A stretch of DNA of 64,000 bases from Pigmentiphaga daeguensis (GCF_039523035.1 NZ_BAAAEN010000019.1:1-64000); one strand, 5' to 3'; shown: positions 42,293 to 52,507, counted from the first letter of the stretch. Translations and numbers: made by a program. Notes: generated by a model not told the origin, from the letters alone.

Positions 42293-45200
42293 CTACCTCA
42301 AGCTGAAGTCCACCCCCGTCTGCTTCGCGCCCTCGGCGGGCTTGGCCTCGATCCTGGGCGCGACCACGAAGGCCCGCTCGCCCAGCTTGGCCTCGCGCAG
42401 CACGGCCATCACGGCCTGCGCGCGCCGCACGGCCAGTTCGCGCAACTGGTCCGGCCCCACGTTGACGCTGGCTGCCAGCAGCGCCTCCATATCGGGACCG
42501 GGCAAGGACTTGGCAAGGCCGATCACGTTGCGCGGCTTGTCGATCTTGGCGGCCTTGTAGGCGCTTTCCAGGTAGCGGGCCCGCTGCGCGGCATCCAGCG
42601 GCGGCAGGTCCTTCCCGTCGGCGTCGTCCCCCTTCTTGCGCAGGTCTTCCCGCTGCTGGACGCGGATCAGGGCGTCGACGCCGGCCTTGCGCAGGCCCTC
42701 GGTGTCCACGGACGGGTTGGCCCGGCCGGCCACGTCCAGCTTCAACGCCGGACGGTCGTTCAAGGCCTTGACCAGCGTTTCGACGCGTTTGCGCGCATCG
42801 TCGTCGAGCACGGCGCGGCCCGGCGCGAAATCGATGTGGGACAGCTCCTCGCCCGAGCCGAAGGCCGAGGCCAGCAGCGAGAACGGCGCCGTCACCGCCC
42901 GCACGATCAGGTTGACCAGCGCGCGGAAGATGATGCCGCCCACCGAAAACTGCGGGTCGTCCAGCGATCCGGAGATGGGCAGTTCGATGTCGATTTCGCC
43001 CCGGCTGTTCTTGAGCAGCGAGACCGCCAGCAGCACCGGCAGCTTCAGGGCATCGGGGCTGTCGACGCGTTCGCCGAAGGTGAGCTGGTCGAGGAAGATC
43101 TTGTTGCTGGCCTGGAGCTTGCCGTCCTGGATCAGGTAGTGCACGTCCATCGACAGCTTGCCGCGTTCGATGGCATAGCCGGCGTACTTGGCGGCATAGG
43201 GAGTCAGCGCCGGCAGTTCCACGCCCTTGGCGCTGGCATGGATGTCCGTGTACAGCCGCGGACCGAAGGGGTGGAGCTTGCCCGTGATGTCCACCGGCGC
43301 GTCGCCGTCCACCTTGGCCGTCACCTGCACGTCGGCCGGCTGGCTGTCGGCCGAGGATACGGCCGAGATGCTGCCGGCGATGTCGGTCAGGTTGGCGCGG
43401 TAATTGGGCTTGACGAAGTTGTCGGTGAAATTGATGTGGCCTCGCGCCAGCTGCACCGCGCCCACCCGGATGTCGCGCGGCATTCCGCCCGCCTCGGGGG
43501 CTGCCGCGCCTGTTTCCTTGGCGCCCTGCACCCGCCGTTCCGATGCCGCCGGCTCGCCGGCCTTCGTTGCCGGCCCGGCCGGCTTCTCGTCGGTGATGGA
43601 ACCGGCCTGTTCGCCCGGCTGGACGATCAGCTGCGACAGGTTCAACCGCCCCTGCTCGCTCAGGATCACCCGTGCGAAGAAATCTTCCAGCGAGATGTCG
43701 CCCAGGTCGGCCTTGAGCGTATCGCCCGCGCTGGCCACGTCCAGCCGCTTGAACGCCAGCCGCTTCCATTTCAGGAAATCCGCCGAGTTGAGCTTGTCGA
43801 TCAAGTCGAGATTGGTGATCTCGGCGGCGCCGGTCCAGGCCGCGCGCTGCGGCTGCCTGCCGGTGGCGGCCGCGAACTCCAGCCTGCCGTTGGCGCCGGC
43901 CACGACGCTCTTGACGGTGGCGTTGAGCCGCTCCGCCAGGTAGGGGGCGAGCGCGGTCAGGTCCAGCCGGTCGGCGCGCACCTGTGCCTTGACCGAAAGC
44001 GGCTCGGGCACGACCGTGCCCTTGATGTCGGCGGTGCCGCGACCCTGGACGGACGAGCGCAGCGAGAAATCGACGGGCGCCCGCAGGTCCGACCCGAGGT
44101 TGCGCGCCTCCATCTGCAAGCCGTCCAGCCTCAGCGCCACGCGGGGCGACACGGACTCGTCGGTCAGCCTGAGCGAGCTCTTGGCGACCGACAGTGTGCC
44201 CGCGCTCACCTTCCACGCGGCCTGGCCATGGCCGGCGGGGGCCGGGGTCGGCTTGCCGGCGGGTCGGGTCCGGGGCGCGGCCGGAATGGCGATATCCGCC
44301 CAGCTCACGGCCGACGAGGCCGAGCGGGTGGCCGCCAATGCCAGGCCGTCGATGGCGATGCGTTCGATCCGTGCCATACGCCCCGCCAGGTCGCCAGCCA
44401 GCCCGCCCACCTCCAGCGACTCCAGTTTCAGGCTGGATGCCTTGTCCGAGACCGGTGCCGCGGCCAGCTTGCGCAGCGCGACGCTGCCATCGCTCCAGCG
44501 CACCGCCAGGGATTCGCCCTGCTCCACGTGCAGCCTGGCCGCCGCGCCCAGCGAGCCGTCGTCGATGCGCAGCGCCAGGTACGGCTTCCACAGCGGCGCC
44601 AGCGCAGGCAGCGCCAGCGAATCCAGCTTGAGGTCGAGGTCCGCCGACAAAGGCTGGAGGCGGACCGGGCCGCTGACGTCCAGGCGGCCCGCCTCGCCCA
44701 CGCGCGCGGCCACGGTCAAGGGCACGGCCTGGTCCTGCGCCGCGGGCAGGTTCAGATCGCGCAGCTCCGCCGCGAACTCCGAGATGCGGTAATCGAAGCG
44801 ATCCTGCTCATCGTGCCAGGCGAGTTCGCCGTCCTGCAGCGCCACGGTTCCCACCGACACATGCCAAGCATCGGCCTGTGCGGGCGCGGGCGCGGAAGAA
44901 GGCGCCGGGGCCGGGCTGGCGGACGGCGACGGCGCGGCCGGCGCCGCGGGCGCAGGCGCAGCGGGCTGCTGGAAACGGCCGGCCACCTCGGCCAGGTTCA
45001 CGCGCCCGTCGGCCGAGCGGCTGGCATGGATCGAGGGGCCGGCCAGGACGATGCGCTCGGCCTGGAACCGGCGCGCCAGCGGCTCCAATGCGAACTTCTC
45101 GAGCGCCAGGCTCTTGAACGCCAGCAGCGCGGCATCGCCCTGGTCGCGCACGTCCACCTCGCGCACCGTGGCATTGCCTTCCAGGCGGACCTTGGGCGCC

Positions 45201-46021
45201 GCCGAGCCGCCTTCCTCGAACACCAGCTGGGCATCGCTGTCGAGCCGGGCGTGCTTGAGCACCACCGGCATCGCGCCCGGCACGGCATCGGCCAGCGCAT
45301 CCAGCCCCAGGTCGTCGATCTTGAGATGCAGCGAGGACGTACGCGGCGTATCGAAGGGCCGCGCGGTGCCCTCCAGGTTGAGCGGACTGCCGTTGACCAG
45401 CGCCGACAGCCTGGGTTGCACGTCGATGTCGGTGGCATAGGCCAGCGTGGACAGGAAGGGAATGCCCACCTGCAGGTCGCGCACGGTGTGCTGGCGGCCC
45501 GTGACCTTGTCGTCGACAGTGATCTCGCCGCCGTCCAGCTTGACGTTGTTCAGCGAAAACCGGGGCGGCGGCCCGTCTTCCGAGGGCTTGGCGGCCAGGC
45601 GGTCGAGCATGTCGCTGATGTTGAAGCGTTGCGGCCCCTCGCGGACCAGCGAGACGCGCGGCGCGGTGATCGTCAGCCCGTCCACCACCGGCGCGAGCCG
45701 GAACAGCGACGAAACCGAGGCATTGACCTCGACCTGCTCCACCGAGAAATCCGGATGGGTGCCCGCCTGGTCGAGAATGGCGAAGTCATGGACGCGCAGG
45801 CGCAGCTTGAAAGGATTGAACGACACCTCGCCCACGCGTGCCGTACGCCCCAGCACCTCCGGCACCTGGGCCAGCGCCACGCTGCGGACCAGCCGGGGAA
45901 TGCCCCAGGCGGTCAGGGCCAGGAACAGCAGCCACAGGACCAGCAGGGCAATGAGAATACGAACCAGCGGCTTGCGCCGCCGCCTGATGCCGTCGACCGT
46001 CCCCCCCAGCGTGAAAGCCAC
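42293..46021 (-). CDS. DUF748/AsmA-like giant envelope protein
   Basis: A 1242-residue protein with one N-terminal membrane helix (ILIALLVLWLLFLALTAWGI, residues about 21-40) and a long periplasmic body. Sequence patterns such as VGEVSFNPFKLRLRVHDFAI, VDGLTITAPRVSLVREG and GAVQLARGHINFTDNF are typical of the DUF748 branch of AsmA-like proteins, thought to bridge inner and outer membranes for lipid transport. A Pro/Ala linker sits near residue 360. The last 180 residues have an OmpA-like start (IDFAPGRAVLDDDARKRVETLV). The start is a GTG at 46021 with a poor ribosome site. It follows the DUF442 gene by 12 bp, so both are probably in one transcript. Confidence 0.83.
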   Translation of the reverse strand: MAFTLGGTVDGIRRRRKPLVRILIALLVLWLLFLALTAWGIPRLVRSVALAQVPEVLGRTARVGEVSFNPFKLRLRVHDFAILDQAGTHPDFSVEQVEVNASVSSLFRLAPVVDGLTITAPRVSLVREGPQRFNISDMLDRLAAKPSEDGPPPRFSLNNVKLDGGEITVDDKVTGRQHTVRDLQVGIPFLSTLAYATDIDVQPRLSALVNGSPLNLEGTARPFDTPRTSSLHLKIDDLGLDALADAVPGAMPVVLKHARLDSDAQLVFEEGGSAAPKVRLEGNATVREVDVRDQGDAALLAFKSLALEKFALEPLARRFQAERIVLAGPSIHASRSADGRVNLAEVAGRFQQPAAPAPAAPAAPSPSASPAPAPSSAPAPAQADAWHVSVGTVALQDGELAWHDEQDRFDYRISEFAAELRDLNLPAAQDQAVPLTVAARVGEAGRLDVSGPVRLQPLSADLDLKLDSLALPALAPLWKPYLALRIDDGSLGAAARLHVEQGESLAVRWSDGSVALRKLAAAPVSDKASSLKLESLEVGGLAGDLAGRMARIERIAIDGLALAATRSASSAVSWADIAIPAAPRTRPAGKPTPAPAGHGQAAWKVSAGTLSVAKSSLRLTDESVSPRVALRLDGLQMEARNLGSDLRAPVDFSLRSSVQGRGTADIKGTVVPEPLSVKAQVRADRLDLTALAPYLAERLNATVKSVVAGANGRLEFAAATGRQPQRAAWTGAAEITNLDLIDKLNSADFLKWKRLAFKRLDVASAGDTLKADLGDISLEDFFARVILSEQGRLNLSQLIVQPGEQAGSITDEKPAGPATKAGEPAASERRVQGAKETGAAAPEAGGMPRDIRVGAVQLARGHINFTDNFVKPNYRANLTDIAGSISAVSSADSQPADVQVTAKVDGDAPVDITGKLHPFGPRLYTDIHASAKGVELPALTPYAAKYAGYAIERGKLSMDVHYLIQDGKLQASNKIFLDQLTFGERVDSPDALKLPVLLAVSLLKNSRGEIDIELPISGSLDDPQFSVGGIIFRALVNLIVRAVTAPFSLLASAFGSGEELSHIDFAPGRAVLDDDARKRVETLVKALNDRPALKLDVAGRANPSVDTEGLRKAGVDALIRVQQREDLRKKGDDADGKDLPPLDAAQRARYLESAYKAAKIDKPRNVIGLAKSLPGPDMEALLAASVNVGPDQLRELAVRRAQAVMAVLREAKLGERAFVVAPRIEAKPAEGAKQTGVDFSLR

Positions 46022-46033
46022 GTCGCGATCCGG

Positions 46034-46375
46034 TCAGAGGGAATTGCTGGCCGACATGAACAGCTTGGTCGATCGCGCTCCGCTGCGGCAGAAGGCCAGG
46101 ACCGGCCCCGGCAGGGTCTTGAGCAGGGAAGCGAAGGTGGAAACGTCGCCGGGCTGGATGTTCGCGCCGTTGACCGGCTGGTGGACGTAGTTCAACCCCG
46201 CCGCCTGCGCCGCGGCCTGCATCTGCTCGCTGGAGGGCTGGGCCGGCCCACCTTCGAAATCGGGCCGGTTGTTGATGACGCTCTTGAAACCGGCCGCCGC
46301 GACGGCGGCCATGTCTTCCGGGGCCAGTTGGGGGGCCACGGCGAAGTTTTCGGTAAGGGAAGTGAATGCGGACAT
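46034..46375 (-). CDS. DUF442/BLH phosphatase-like protein (TIGR01244 type)
   Basis: A 113-residue protein of the beta-lactamase-hydrolase-like/TIGR01244 sulfurtransferase-phosphatase family. It has ENFAVAPQLAPEDMAAVAAAG at the N-terminus, KSVINNRPDFEGGPAQPS in the middle, and a protein-phosphatase-like P-loop FCRSGARSTKLF (Cys at about residue 95) near the end. Members are linked to sulfide and persulfide metabolism. The start at 46375 has GGAGA close upstream; an earlier ATG at 46492 would add an Arg-rich tail with no homology. The DUF748 gene follows after 12 bp. Confidence 0.82.
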   Translation of the reverse strand: MSAFTSLTENFAVAPQLAPEDMAAVAAAGFKSVINNRPDFEGGPAQPSSEQMQAAAQAAGLNYVHQPVNGANIQPGDVSTFASLLKTLPGPVLAFCRSGARSTKLFMSASNSL

Positions 46376-46550
46376 GCGAGTCTCCGGAAGGATCCCCCCG
46401 CGCGCCGCGCGCGCTCCGGAAGCGCCTTGCGGGCCGCGCGTTGCGGGGGATCGATAAGGGGTAATCCTAACTCGGAGACGTCCGCCAGACAAACGAAACG
46501 CGCAGAATACGTCGAGGTTCCGCGCCGCCCGCGGGGCGGCGCGGACGGCC

Positions 46551-47471
46551 TCACGAAGAGCCGGCCTTGCCCTGGATCTCGATGACGACCCGGCGGTTCG
46601 GCGCCAGGCAGGCGATCAGCTCGCTGCGGTTGCGCTGGTCGCACTGCACCACCGGCTCGCGCGAGCCCCGGCCGTCCGAACTGATCAGGTTGGACGGCAC
46701 GCCGGAATTGACCAGGTAGGCCACCACCGTGGCGGCCCGCTGCCGGGACAGCCTGTCGTTGTAGCTGGCGCTGCCCAGCCGGTCGGCATGGCCGATCACC
46801 CGTACCCGTTCGACGTCCACGCTGCGCAGTTCCTTGCCGATCTCGTCCAGGCGGCGGCGCCCTTCGGGCGAGATGCTGGCCAGATCGGACCGGTCGAAGG
46901 CGAACAGCGCGTCGGCGCCCAGCGTGATCTGCCTGGGGGGCGGCTTGACCGGCGCGGGCGCGGGCGGAGGCGGCGGAGGCGGCGGAGCGGCCACCGGGCG
47001 CGGGAACACGAAGTCCGCGCACTCGCGCCGGTTCCAATTGCCGGCCTCGGTCTGCATGTCCTTGTTGAAGCGCAACTGGTACTGGCAGGTGATGAACTCG
47101 TTGCCGTTGCCGGTACGGAAATTGAAGATGTAGTTCCAGGTGCGCACGCCGAACACGCCCTCGCTGAAGTGCGGCGGGCCGAGCAGGTCGTAGACCTGGG
47201 GCTTGGTCATGCCCGGGATCATCTGCCTGAGATTGTCCAGGTTGACGAAGGTGCCTTCCTTGAGCGAGGCGGACTCGCGGGCCGGAAACTCCACCGCGGG
47301 CGGGCTGGCCCCGTTCGCCGCGGCCGGCGCGGACGGCGACGCCGGGGCCTTCGAACTGCGGAACATCGAGCAGCCGCTCATCACGGCCACCGAAGCCACG
47401 CATGCGGTCAGCAGCGCGAGGCGCCTGCCGGCCAGGCCGGCGCGGCGGGCATGGGGGTTGTTTTCTTGCAT
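46551..47471 (-). CDS. Outer-membrane lipoprotein with BamE-like and OmpA domains
   Basis: A 306-residue lipoprotein. The signal ends at VMSGCS (lipid Cys near residue 34). A SmpA/BamE-like domain follows (LRQMIPGMTKPQVYDLLGPP, then YIFNFRTGNGNEFITCQYQL), then a linker with eight prolines in a row, and an OmpA C-terminal peptidoglycan-binding domain (GHADRLGSASYNDRLSRQRA, residues about 225-245). It would tether the outer membrane to peptidoglycan. The ATG at 47471 has an excellent GGAGG site; ATG 47495 and GTG 47507 are in frame upstream. It follows the adhesin gene by 29 bp and may help or follow adhesin assembly. Confidence 0.85.
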   Translation of the reverse strand: MQENNPHARRAGLAGRRLALLTACVASVAVMSGCSMFRSSKAPASPSAPAAANGASPPAVEFPARESASLKEGTFVNLDNLRQMIPGMTKPQVYDLLGPPHFSEGVFGVRTWNYIFNFRTGNGNEFITCQYQLRFNKDMQTEAGNWNRRECADFVFPRPVAAPPPPPPPPAPAPVKPPPRQITLGADALFAFDRSDLASISPEGRRRLDEIGKELRSVDVERVRVIGHADRLGSASYNDRLSRQRAATVVAYLVNSGVPSNLISSDGRGSREPVVQCDQRNRSELIACLAPNRRVVIEIQGKAGSS

Positions 47472-47500
47472 CCTGGCCTCCGATGATTCGTTCATGCGCG

Positions 47501-50500
47501 CTACCACTGGTAACCCGCGCCGATGACGGCGCCCACCTTGCCCTGGGAATTGACGTTGCCGGCGATCTTGTAGACCCAGCGGCCATTCTCCGAGATGGTG
47601 GACAGCCCCACGGCGATGGCGGACTGGCCGAGATAATGGCTGGCGGCCGCCGAGGCCATGCTGCGCCCCGGGGTATACGCCTGGGGCAGGCCCGCCACCG
47701 CCATGGCCGAGGCCGCGCCGGCATTGGCGTTGCGCTCGACCCTGCGTAGGTCGTCGCGCACGCTGCTGATGCTGCTCGTGAAGTCCGACGTGGCGCTGCG
47801 CAACTGCCGCAGGTTGACGGCGTCCGTGTCGGCGGTGCCGTCGCCCACGTTGGCGATCTGCCGCTCCTGGCCCGCCGCGCCCACCGACACCACGTTGGGC
47901 CGGTCCGCCACCGAGTTCGTGCCCAGGGCGACGCTGTTGGCGCCGCTGGCCTGCGCGCCGGTGCCCAGCGCCATGCTGTTGGCCACCGTGGCCTGGGCGT
48001 TGTTGCCCAGCGCGACGGTATTGCTTTGCGTGGCGTTGGCCTGGTTGCCGATCGCCACCGAGTTGGTGGCCGCCGCGCCCGTCTGCGCGCCATTGCCCAT
48101 GGCCATGCTGCCGCTGCCCTCGGCCTTGGCGCCGGTACCGAAGGCGGAGGCATTGGCTCCCGAGGCAAGGGCGGAGTTGCCCACCACCGTCGAATTGACC
48201 CCAAGCGCCTGGGCGGAGTTGCCGACCGCGGTCGAGTTCTCGCCCTTGGCGATCGACGCGTTGCCCAGCGCCGTCGCCGCGGCGCCCTCGGCCATCGCGC
48301 CGGCACCGCCGGCCACCGAGTCCTTGCCCGTGGGCTTGGGTTTGGCGCGGGCAAGCGAGTTCTCGATCTGGAACATGCCGTCCTTGCCTTCCTGGATGTT
48401 GGTGATGTCTCCCGACACCTCCTTCAACTGGGCGTAGTTGACGGCATCCGTGTCCTGCGTGCCGCGCGCGACATTGGTGATCTGGCGTTCCTTGCCGGCG
48501 GCGCCTACCGATACGGTGTTGTCGCGATCGGCGACCGAGCCGGCGCCGAGCGCCACGCTGTTCTTGGCCGACGCATCGGCATTGGCGCCGATCGCGGTCG
48601 AGCTCTCGCCCGTCGCCTTGGATCCGGTCCCCATGGCCGTCGAGTTCGCGCCGCTGGCCGTCGCGCCCGAGCCCATCGCCGTCGCCTGGGCGCCCGTGGC
48701 GGTCGCTCCGGAGCCCACCGCCGTCGAGGCCGTGCCCGAAGCGGCGGACGCCCCGCCGACGGCCACGCTGTTGTCGGCGGAAGTCGTGGCGCCATTGCCC
48801 ATCGCGACGCTGTTGGCACCGCCCGACACGGCTGCCGGACCGGCTGCGACACTGTTGGTGCCGGTGGCCTGCGCCCCGGCCAGCGTGGAATTGGCCTTGA
48901 AGTACTTGGTGTCCGAATCGATGTCGTTGATGCGCTTGTACAGGCTGAGGTTGCTCATGATGTTGGTCTCATCCTGAGTCCAGCCCCACAGCTGCGAACC
49001 ATTGATCGCGTCCGTGCTGGAGGACGTCACCGCGCCCCGGCCCACGTTCGAGATCACCGTCGACGTACCCCCGGCGTTCAGGGTGATCTTCGACTTGGTG
49101 TCGTCGTCGTACTTCACCGCCAGCTTGTCCATTTCGCCGATGCGGCCGTCCACGGCCTTCAGCTGCGCGATGTTGGCGGCATCGGTATCGGCGCTGCCCG
49201 CCGACACGTTGGTGATGCGGCGCGTCGCACCGGCGCTGCCCACCGACACTTCGCCCGCCGACGACTGGCGCGCGGTCAGCGCATACGCGACGTAGTCGCT
49301 CTGCGCGCCCACGGTCGTGGTCGAGCCCGCGCCCAGGGCCACGCTGTTGGCCATGCTGGCATTGGCACCGTTGCCCAGCGCCACGGCGTTGGCGGCCGAC
49401 GCCACCGACGCGCCCCCCGCCGCCACGCTGTCCGTGCCGCTGGCCGAGGCCGCCGCCAGGGTCGAATTGGCCTTGAAGTACTTGGTGCCGTTGTTGTCGA
49501 TGTTGGTGACGCGGTTGTCCACGTTGGTGACGTTGGTGTTGGTCTCGTTCAACTGCGAGCCGTTCACCGCGTCGGTGCTGGTGGCGCTGACTTCGCCGGC
49601 CTTGACGTTGGTCACCACCGTTCCCGTGCCGCCGGCGTTCAGGGTGATCCTGGTCTTGGTGTCGTCGTCGTACTTCACCGCCAGCTTGTCCACTTCGCCG
49701 ATGCGGCCGTCCACGGCCTTCAACTGGGCGACGTTGGCGGCGTCGGAATCGGCGCTGCCCGCCGACACGTTGGTGATGCGGCGCGTCGCACCGGCGCTGC
49801 CCACCGACACTTCACCCGCCGACGACTGGCGCGCGGTCAGCGCATACGCGGCGTAGTCGCTCTGCGCGCCCACGGCCGTGGTCGAACCCGCGCCCAGGGC
49901 CACGCTGTTGGCCATGCTGGCGTTGGCGCCGTTGCCCAGCGCCACGGCGTTGGCCGCAGAAGCCACCGACGCGCCGCCCGCCGACACGCTGTCCGTGCCG
50001 GTGGCCGAGGCCGCCGCCAGGGTCGAATTGGCCTTGAAATACTTGGTGCCGTTGTTGTCGATGTTGGTGACGCGGTTGTCCACGTTGGTGACGTTGGTGT
50101 TGGTCTCGTGCAGTTGCGAACCGTTCACCGCGTCGGTGCTGGTGGCACTGACATCGCCGGCCTTGACGTTGGTCACCAGGGTGCCGCCGGCGCCGCCCAG
50201 CGTCGCCTTGGTCTTGGTGTCGTCGTCGTATTTCATCGCCAGCTTGTCCACCTCGCTGATGCGGCCGTCGACAGCCTTCAACTGGGCGACGTTGGTGGCA
50301 TCGGTGTCGGCGCTGCCCGCCGACACGTTGGTGATGCGGCGCGTCGCGCCGGCGCTGCCCACCGACACTTCACCCGCCGACGACTGGCGCGCGGTCAGCG
50401 CGAAAGCCGCGTAGTCGCTCTGCGCGCCCACCGTGGTGGTCGAGCCCGCGCCCAGCGCGATGCTGTTGGCCATGCTGGCATTGGCGCCGTTGCCCAGCGC

Positions 50501-52507
50501 CACGGCGTTGGCGGCCGACGCCACCGACGCGCCGCCCGCCGCCACGCTGTCCGTGCCGGTGGCCGAGGCCGCCGCCAGGGTCGAGTTGGCCTTGAAGTAC
50601 TTGGTGCCGCCGTTATCGATGTTGGTGACGCGGTTGTCCACGTTGGTGACGTTGGTGTTGGTCTCGTTCAACTGCGAGCCGTTCACCGCGTCGGTGCTGG
50701 TGGCGCTGACTTCGCCGGCCTTGACGTTGGTCACCACCGTGCCGCCCGCTCCGGCCAGCGTCACCTTGCCACGCGTGGCATCGTCGTACTTGACCGAATT
50801 GGCGTCGATGCCGTCGATCTGGTCGGCCACCGCCTTGAGCTGGCGCACGTTGACGGCATCGGTATCCGCCGTGCCGCCCGCGACGTTGATGATCTGGCGC
50901 TCGTTGCCCGCGGAGCCCACGGACACCGCGCCGCGCACCGGCACCGCGACGTTCGAGAACACTTCCCTGCCGCCGCCCTCGCGGTCGGAAACGGACTGGA
51001 AGCCCAGCGCGACGCCGCCCGCCACGGTCGACGATGCGCTGGCACCGACGATGGTCTGGCCATTGGCATTGCCGTAGGTGCTGTCGCCGATCAGGACCGA
51101 GTGGCCCTTGCGCGCCGCGTAGTTGGTGTCGGGCACGCCCGGCATGTTGGGATCGGTGAAGATCGTCCCGGCATCCTCGTTGGGCAGGATGTGCTTGGCG
51201 TTGGTGCCGATCACGACTTCCTGCGAACCGTTGGCCGAAGCGCCGTCGCCGATCAGCACCTGGTTGTTCTGCGCCGCGGGAATGTCCCAGCAGGTGGCGC
51301 CAGCCAGGCCCAGGACGTTCAGGCAGTTGTTCCTGTCCACCCAGGACGGCGGCTGCGTGCCCGGCAGCAGCAGACCGTTGTTGTAGGTCAGGCCGGAATT
51401 GATGTTGGTGATGTAGTTGCCCGAGGTCACGCCGCCCAGCAGCGTGAGCTTCTGCTCCGGCAGCGGGCCCCCCAGCGTGCCTTGCAGCGTACCCGTCACC
51501 GGTGCCAGGTCCAGGATGGGGATGCCCAGCACGTTGACCACGCTGAAGCGCGCGTTGATGTTTTCGCGGTTCACGCTCAGCGCGCCGGAACGCATCCACG
51601 CTTCCTTCTGGCCGAACAGGCTCATCGTCAATGGCTGCAGGCCCTGCCCGACGCCGCCCAGCAGGCCGGCCGTGCCGATCACCAGGCCGGTGGGCGCGGG
51701 CGGATTGAGCGGCGGCGGCTCCGAGCCCGACGAGGCGGCGACCGCCATGGTCTGGCGGTTGGAACTGCTGGGGAAGAGCGACCCTCCCGTGGGCAGGATA
51801 CCCAGCGTGCCGTTGCCGCTCAGCGGCGACATGGGCGAGGCGGGCACGCTGTTGGACAACGTGGCGACCGATCCCAGCGACGCCGCCGAAGCGACCGCGT
51901 CATCGGCGGGCACGGCGGCATTCCGGCTCTTGTCCACCGGCGCGGAAGCCAGCACCTCGGCGAGCTTGGCGGGAACCGACTCGACCGCCTTGCCGGCCTT
52001 GCCCGGCAGCGCCGAGCCGACCTTCTTCGTCACCGCGGCCGGCGCGGCGGCGATGGCCTGGACCGCGGCGGGAACCGGGGTGGCGGCCAGCACCTCGCCG
52101 ACCACGGGCAGCGACGGCACGGCCTCGGCGATGGGTACCTGCTGCAATGCCGAGGCAGGCGGCAGGATGGGCGCGCCGATGCCGGCCAGGGCCGCCGCCG
52201 TCTGCGAGACGCCCTGCTGCACGGCCGACGCCACGGGGGCAACGCTGGGCGCCGCATTGGTCGTGGCCTGAAGCAATTGGCTCATCACGCCCACCGCGGC
52301 GCCATCGGTCAGCCGCGTGTTCGACAGGCCGGGCACGCCATGCATGCCGTCGGCCGCCGCCGGCGCCGCCCATGTCCCGGCCATCAGCGCCACGGCAAGC
52401 GCGCCGGCCTTGCTGGCGCCACCCTTACCCCTGGCACGCGCGGTTTCGGCAACCGCCACCCAACATCCGAGCCGCTGGCTCCACACGGTGCGATAGGTCT
52501 TGTTCAA
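47501..52507 (-). CDS. Trimeric autotransporter adhesin (YadA-like)
   Basis: A 1668-residue type Vc autotransporter. Seen: an ESPR extension (NKTYRTVWSQRLGCWVAVAE), a signal region (AGALAVALMAGTWAAPAAADG), a passenger domain, many YadA head repeats (VALGNGANASMANSIALGAG), HIM motifs (NVSAGSADTDATNVAQLKAVD), stalk repeats (NVTNVDNRVTNIDN), and a C-terminal YadA anchor ending in GAVIGAGYQW. The middle has three near-identical 186-187-residue units. The start is a TTG at 52507 directly before NKTYRTVW; a longer frame to 52741 lacks a signal. It would be a surface adhesin trimer. It is followed by the OmpA-like lipoprotein gene. Confidence 0.92.
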   Translation of the reverse strand: MNKTYRTVWSQRLGCWVAVAETARARGKGGASKAGALAVALMAGTWAAPAAADGMHGVPGLSNTRLTDGAAVGVMSQLLQATTNAAPSVAPVASAVQQGVSQTAAALAGIGAPILPPASALQQVPIAEAVPSLPVVGEVLAATPVPAAVQAIAAAPAAVTKKVGSALPGKAGKAVESVPAKLAEVLASAPVDKSRNAAVPADDAVASAASLGSVATLSNSVPASPMSPLSGNGTLGILPTGGSLFPSSSNRQTMAVAASSGSEPPPLNPPAPTGLVIGTAGLLGGVGQGLQPLTMSLFGQKEAWMRSGALSVNRENINARFSVVNVLGIPILDLAPVTGTLQGTLGGPLPEQKLTLLGGVTSGNYITNINSGLTYNNGLLLPGTQPPSWVDRNNCLNVLGLAGATCWDIPAAQNNQVLIGDGASANGSQEVVIGTNAKHILPNEDAGTIFTDPNMPGVPDTNYAARKGHSVLIGDSTYGNANGQTIVGASASSTVAGGVALGFQSVSDREGGGREVFSNVAVPVRGAVSVGSAGNERQIINVAGGTADTDAVNVRQLKAVADQIDGIDANSVKYDDATRGKVTLAGAGGTVVTNVKAGEVSATSTDAVNGSQLNETNTNVTNVDNRVTNIDNGGTKYFKANSTLAAASATGTDSVAAGGASVASAANAVALGNGANASMANSIALGAGSTTTVGAQSDYAAFALTARQSSAGEVSVGSAGATRRITNVSAGSADTDATNVAQLKAVDGRISEVDKLAMKYDDDTKTKATLGGAGGTLVTNVKAGDVSATSTDAVNGSQLHETNTNVTNVDNRVTNIDNNGTKYFKANSTLAAASATGTDSVSAGGASVASAANAVALGNGANASMANSVALGAGSTTAVGAQSDYAAYALTARQSSAGEVSVGSAGATRRITNVSAGSADSDAANVAQLKAVDGRIGEVDKLAVKYDDDTKTRITLNAGGTGTVVTNVKAGEVSATSTDAVNGSQLNETNTNVTNVDNRVTNIDNNGTKYFKANSTLAAASASGTDSVAAGGASVASAANAVALGNGANASMANSVALGAGSTTTVGAQSDYVAYALTARQSSAGEVSVGSAGATRRITNVSAGSADTDAANIAQLKAVDGRIGEMDKLAVKYDDDTKSKITLNAGGTSTVISNVGRGAVTSSSTDAINGSQLWGWTQDETNIMSNLSLYKRINDIDSDTKYFKANSTLAGAQATGTNSVAAGPAAVSGGANSVAMGNGATTSADNSVAVGGASAASGTASTAVGSGATATGAQATAMGSGATASGANSTAMGTGSKATGESSTAIGANADASAKNSVALGAGSVADRDNTVSVGAAGKERQITNVARGTQDTDAVNYAQLKEVSGDITNIQEGKDGMFQIENSLARAKPKPTGKDSVAGGAGAMAEGAAATALGNASIAKGENSTAVGNSAQALGVNSTVVGNSALASGANASAFGTGAKAEGSGSMAMGNGAQTGAAATNSVAIGNQANATQSNTVALGNNAQATVANSMALGTGAQASGANSVALGTNSVADRPNVVSVGAAGQERQIANVGDGTADTDAVNLRQLRSATSDFTSSISSVRDDLRRVERNANAGAASAMAVAGLPQAYTPGRSMASAAASHYLGQSAIAVGLSTISENGRWVYKIAGNVNSQGKVGAVIGAGYQW
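49020..50690 (-). repeat. Three near-identical 558-561-bp tandem units in the adhesin
   Basis: The landmark CCGACACGTTGGTGATGCGG recurs at 49201, 49762 and 50320, that is 561 and 558 bp apart. Each unit encodes a head segment, HIM and stalk. The near identity suggests recent duplication or gene conversion, and recombination could change adhesin length. Confidence 0.85.

Noticed and set aside
42836..46585. Long plus-strand open frame opposite the DUF748 gene
   Set aside because: It is an antisense shadow with Arg/Gln/Gly-rich composition and no recognisable domain, while the opposite strand encodes a clear family protein.
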